Origin: an uncultured Granulosicoccaceae bacterium
Lineage (GTDB): Bacteria > Pseudomonadota > Gammaproteobacteria > Granulosicoccales > Granulosicoccaceae
Reading direction: 5' to 3'
Length of the DNA: 43,416 nt
Assembly (NCBI GenBank): GCA_938028465.1
Contig: CALJAA010000167.1
Coordinates: 1-43,416, forward strand
Position numbers and translations under genes: made by a program. Under the pieces are notes generated by a model. That model made no database searches. It was not told where the DNA came from and saw only the letters and a list, made by a program, of their open reading frames with translations. How positions within the stretch are numbered: position 1 is the first letter of the stretch; each line of letters opens with the position of its first letter. Of the stretch, positions 42,180 to 43,416 are shown piece by piece.

Positions 42180-43416
42180 ATGCAGATCAGCGTTGCAGTC
42201 ACTCCAGTAAAAAAACAGGCAAATAATTGCGCAGTTGTAGCGATTTTCAACGATGGTCAACTTAAAGAATCGGCAAAACTCATTGATGCGGATAGCGATG
42301 GTTGTATCAAACGTGCCATAAAGTCGGGGGACCTCACCGGTAAACCAGGGCAAACCTTGTTATTGCACACCAGTGACAAAAGCCCGTGGTCACGTATTTT
42401 GCTCGTCGGAATGGGCGACAAAGCTGTCGTATCAGCCGCTGACTACATTAAATCTGTCGACGCGACCATCGCCACGCTTCGCGATACTGCCGTGGCCTCC
42501 CTAAGTGTGTTTATTCCTAGCGATGTACATGTTGCGGATCGCTCAGCTGCTTGGCAGTGTCAGCAAATGGCAAGCAAGTTAGCCAACGCTGAATATGACT
42601 ATCGCGCGGCCAAACGCATAAGCCCTTTGGCCAAAATCAAAAAAACCACTCTATTTGTTGGCAAAAAAGAGCAAAAAAGCTGCAAAGCCGCCTGCAACCA
42701 AGGAGCCGCTACTGGCTCTGGTATACGAGTGGCCCGAGAACTTGGAGACCTACCAGCAAACATCTGCACACCGACTTTTTTGGCAACTCGCGCTCAATCA
42801 ATGGCAAAAAACCAAAGCAAAGTAAAAACCACCATCGTTGGTGAAAAACAAATGGCCAAGCTGGGTATGGGGTCTTTTTTAGCGGTCTCTCAAGGTAGCC
42901 GTGAAGAAGGCAAGCTCATTATTATTGAGTATAAAGGCGGAAAAGCTAAACAAGCACCTGTCGTTCTGTTAGGCAAAGGCGTTACGTTTGATACTGGTGG
43001 CATATCTATCAAACCTTCTTCGGGGATGGACGAAATGAAGTACGACATGTGTGGTGCCGCAAGCGTATTCGGTGCTATGCATGCCTGTATCGAATTGGGC
43101 TTACCCGTAAATGTAACGGGTGTTGTCGCAGCCGCAGAGAATATGCCTGGCGGTGAAGCCACTCGCCCCGGTGATGTGGTAACCAGTATGTCAGGCCAAA
43201 CGATCGAAGTGCTGAACACGGATGCAGAAGGCCGAATGGTACTTTGTGATGCACTCACCTACATCGAGCGCTTCAAACCCAAAGCGGTCGTCGACATGGC
43301 AACATTAACAGGCGCGTGCATTGTTGCGCTCGGCCACGAGTGCAGTGGATTAATGGGCAACGACGACGAACTAGCCGCTCAATTAATCCAAGCTGGAGAA
43401 ACCAGCGGTGATCGTT
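42180..43416 (+). CDS. pepA: Leucyl aminopeptidase PepA (3' end outside the window)
   Basis: M17 cytosol aminopeptidase, cut by the window end after about 412 codons of an expected 500. The metal and catalytic residues are present: VLLGKGVTFDTGGISIKP (Lys and Asp), EMKYDMCGAA (Asp) and LNTDAEGRMVLCDAL (Asp, Glu, Arg). The N-terminal domain (about 1-165) is the less conserved part, which in E. coli PepA contributes to DNA binding and Xer recombination at cer. AGGA lies six bases before the ATG at 42180. It is divergent from lptF. Confidence 0.93.
   Translation, partial: MQISVAVTPVKKQANNCAVVAIFNDGQLKESAKLIDADSDGCIKRAIKSGDLTGKPGQTLLLHTSDKSPWSRILLVGMGDKAVVSAADYIKSVDATIATLRDTAVASLSVFIPSDVHVADRSAAWQCQQMASKLANAEYDYRAAKRISPLAKIKKTTLFVGKKEQKSCKAACNQGAATGSGIRVARELGDLPANICTPTFLATRAQSMAKNQSKVKTTIVGEKQMAKLGMGSFLAVSQGSREEGKLIIIEYKGGKAKQAPVVLLGKGVTFDTGGISIKPSSGMDEMKYDMCGAASVFGAMHACIELGLPVNVTGVVAAAENMPGGEATRPGDVVTSMSGQTIEVLNTDAEGRMVLCDALTYIERFKPKAVVDMATLTGACIVALGHECSGLMGNDDELAAQLIQAGETSGDR

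Noticed and set aside
42890..43258. 122-codon minus-strand frame
   Set aside because: Shadow of the strongly conserved pepA metal-site region.

Overview
This is a chromosomal, mostly housekeeping window from a Gram-negative gammaproteobacterium. The evidence is LptF/LptG for LPS export, a GshA of the E. coli type, ExoI (SbcB), Bpt arginyl/leucyl-transferase, HinT, YadG/YadH, a DUF2058 (YaiL-like) protein, XerD next to DsbC, and lptF/lptG divergent from pepA. Base composition is moderate (about half G+C by eye). Genes are tightly packed on both strands, with many ATGA or GTGA overlaps. I see no rRNA, tRNA, CRISPR array, IS element, integrase cassette or prophage. Free-living, possibly marine, habits are suggested only loosely by PhaA/PhaB, an AcuI/YhdH reductase and a P450. 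The genus cannot be named from the sequence.

Layout. 1-4.5 kb: 3' end of a sensor histidine kinase, a strong hairpin, then on the minus strand a methyltransferase, the YadGH ABC exporter and a lytic transglycosylase. 4.5-5.2 kb: a long non-coding gap holding two degenerate tandem repeats. 5.2-9.3 kb: a PduO-type cobalamin adenosyltransferase and AcuI/YhdH (minus), then HinT, a MoxR AAA ATPase and a VWA protein (plus, two of the junctions overlapping or nearly so). 9.4-15 kb: a possible structured element, an unrecognised lipoprotein, a family IV esterase, a double-receiver regulator with a degenerate GGDEF-like end, and a P450. 15-17.7 kb: the zinc uptake system, znuA divergent from znuCB around a palindrome that is a good Zur-site candidate. 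17.6-21.2 kb (minus): moeA, mobA, gshA. 21.2-25.4 kb: YbfF-type esterase, DUF2058 protein, sbcB, a small membrane protein overlapping the sbcB 3' end, and bpt. 25.4-33.5 kb: membrane class III nucleotide cyclase (minus), phaA-phaB, rep helicase and lon. 33.5-37 kb (minus): xerD, dsbC, a TPR protein and a DUF3187 protein, probably one operon. 37-38.3 kb: a second moeA. 38.4-39.8 kb: a lysine-rich histone H1-like protein facing away from an RDD membrane protein across an AT-rich, palindrome-rich 441-bp region. 39.8-43.4 kb: lptF-lptG (minus) and the start of pepA (plus, cut by the window end).

How the genes work together. Clear functional units are zinc import (ZnuABC), molybdenum cofactor maturation (MoeA, MobA, and a second MoeA 20 kb away), polyhydroxybutyrate precursor synthesis (PhaA, PhaB), LPS transport to the outer membrane (LptF, LptG), proteolysis (Lon, PepA, Bpt-directed N-end-rule tagging) and DNA maintenance (Rep, SbcB, XerD). 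No canonical defence or mobile system is visible. The least explained items are the H1-like protein with its palindrome-rich upstream DNA, the HinT-MoxR-VWA cassette, the regulator with two degenerate domains, the predicted three-way-junction element before the lipoprotein, the paired repeats near 5.1 kb and the MoeA duplication.
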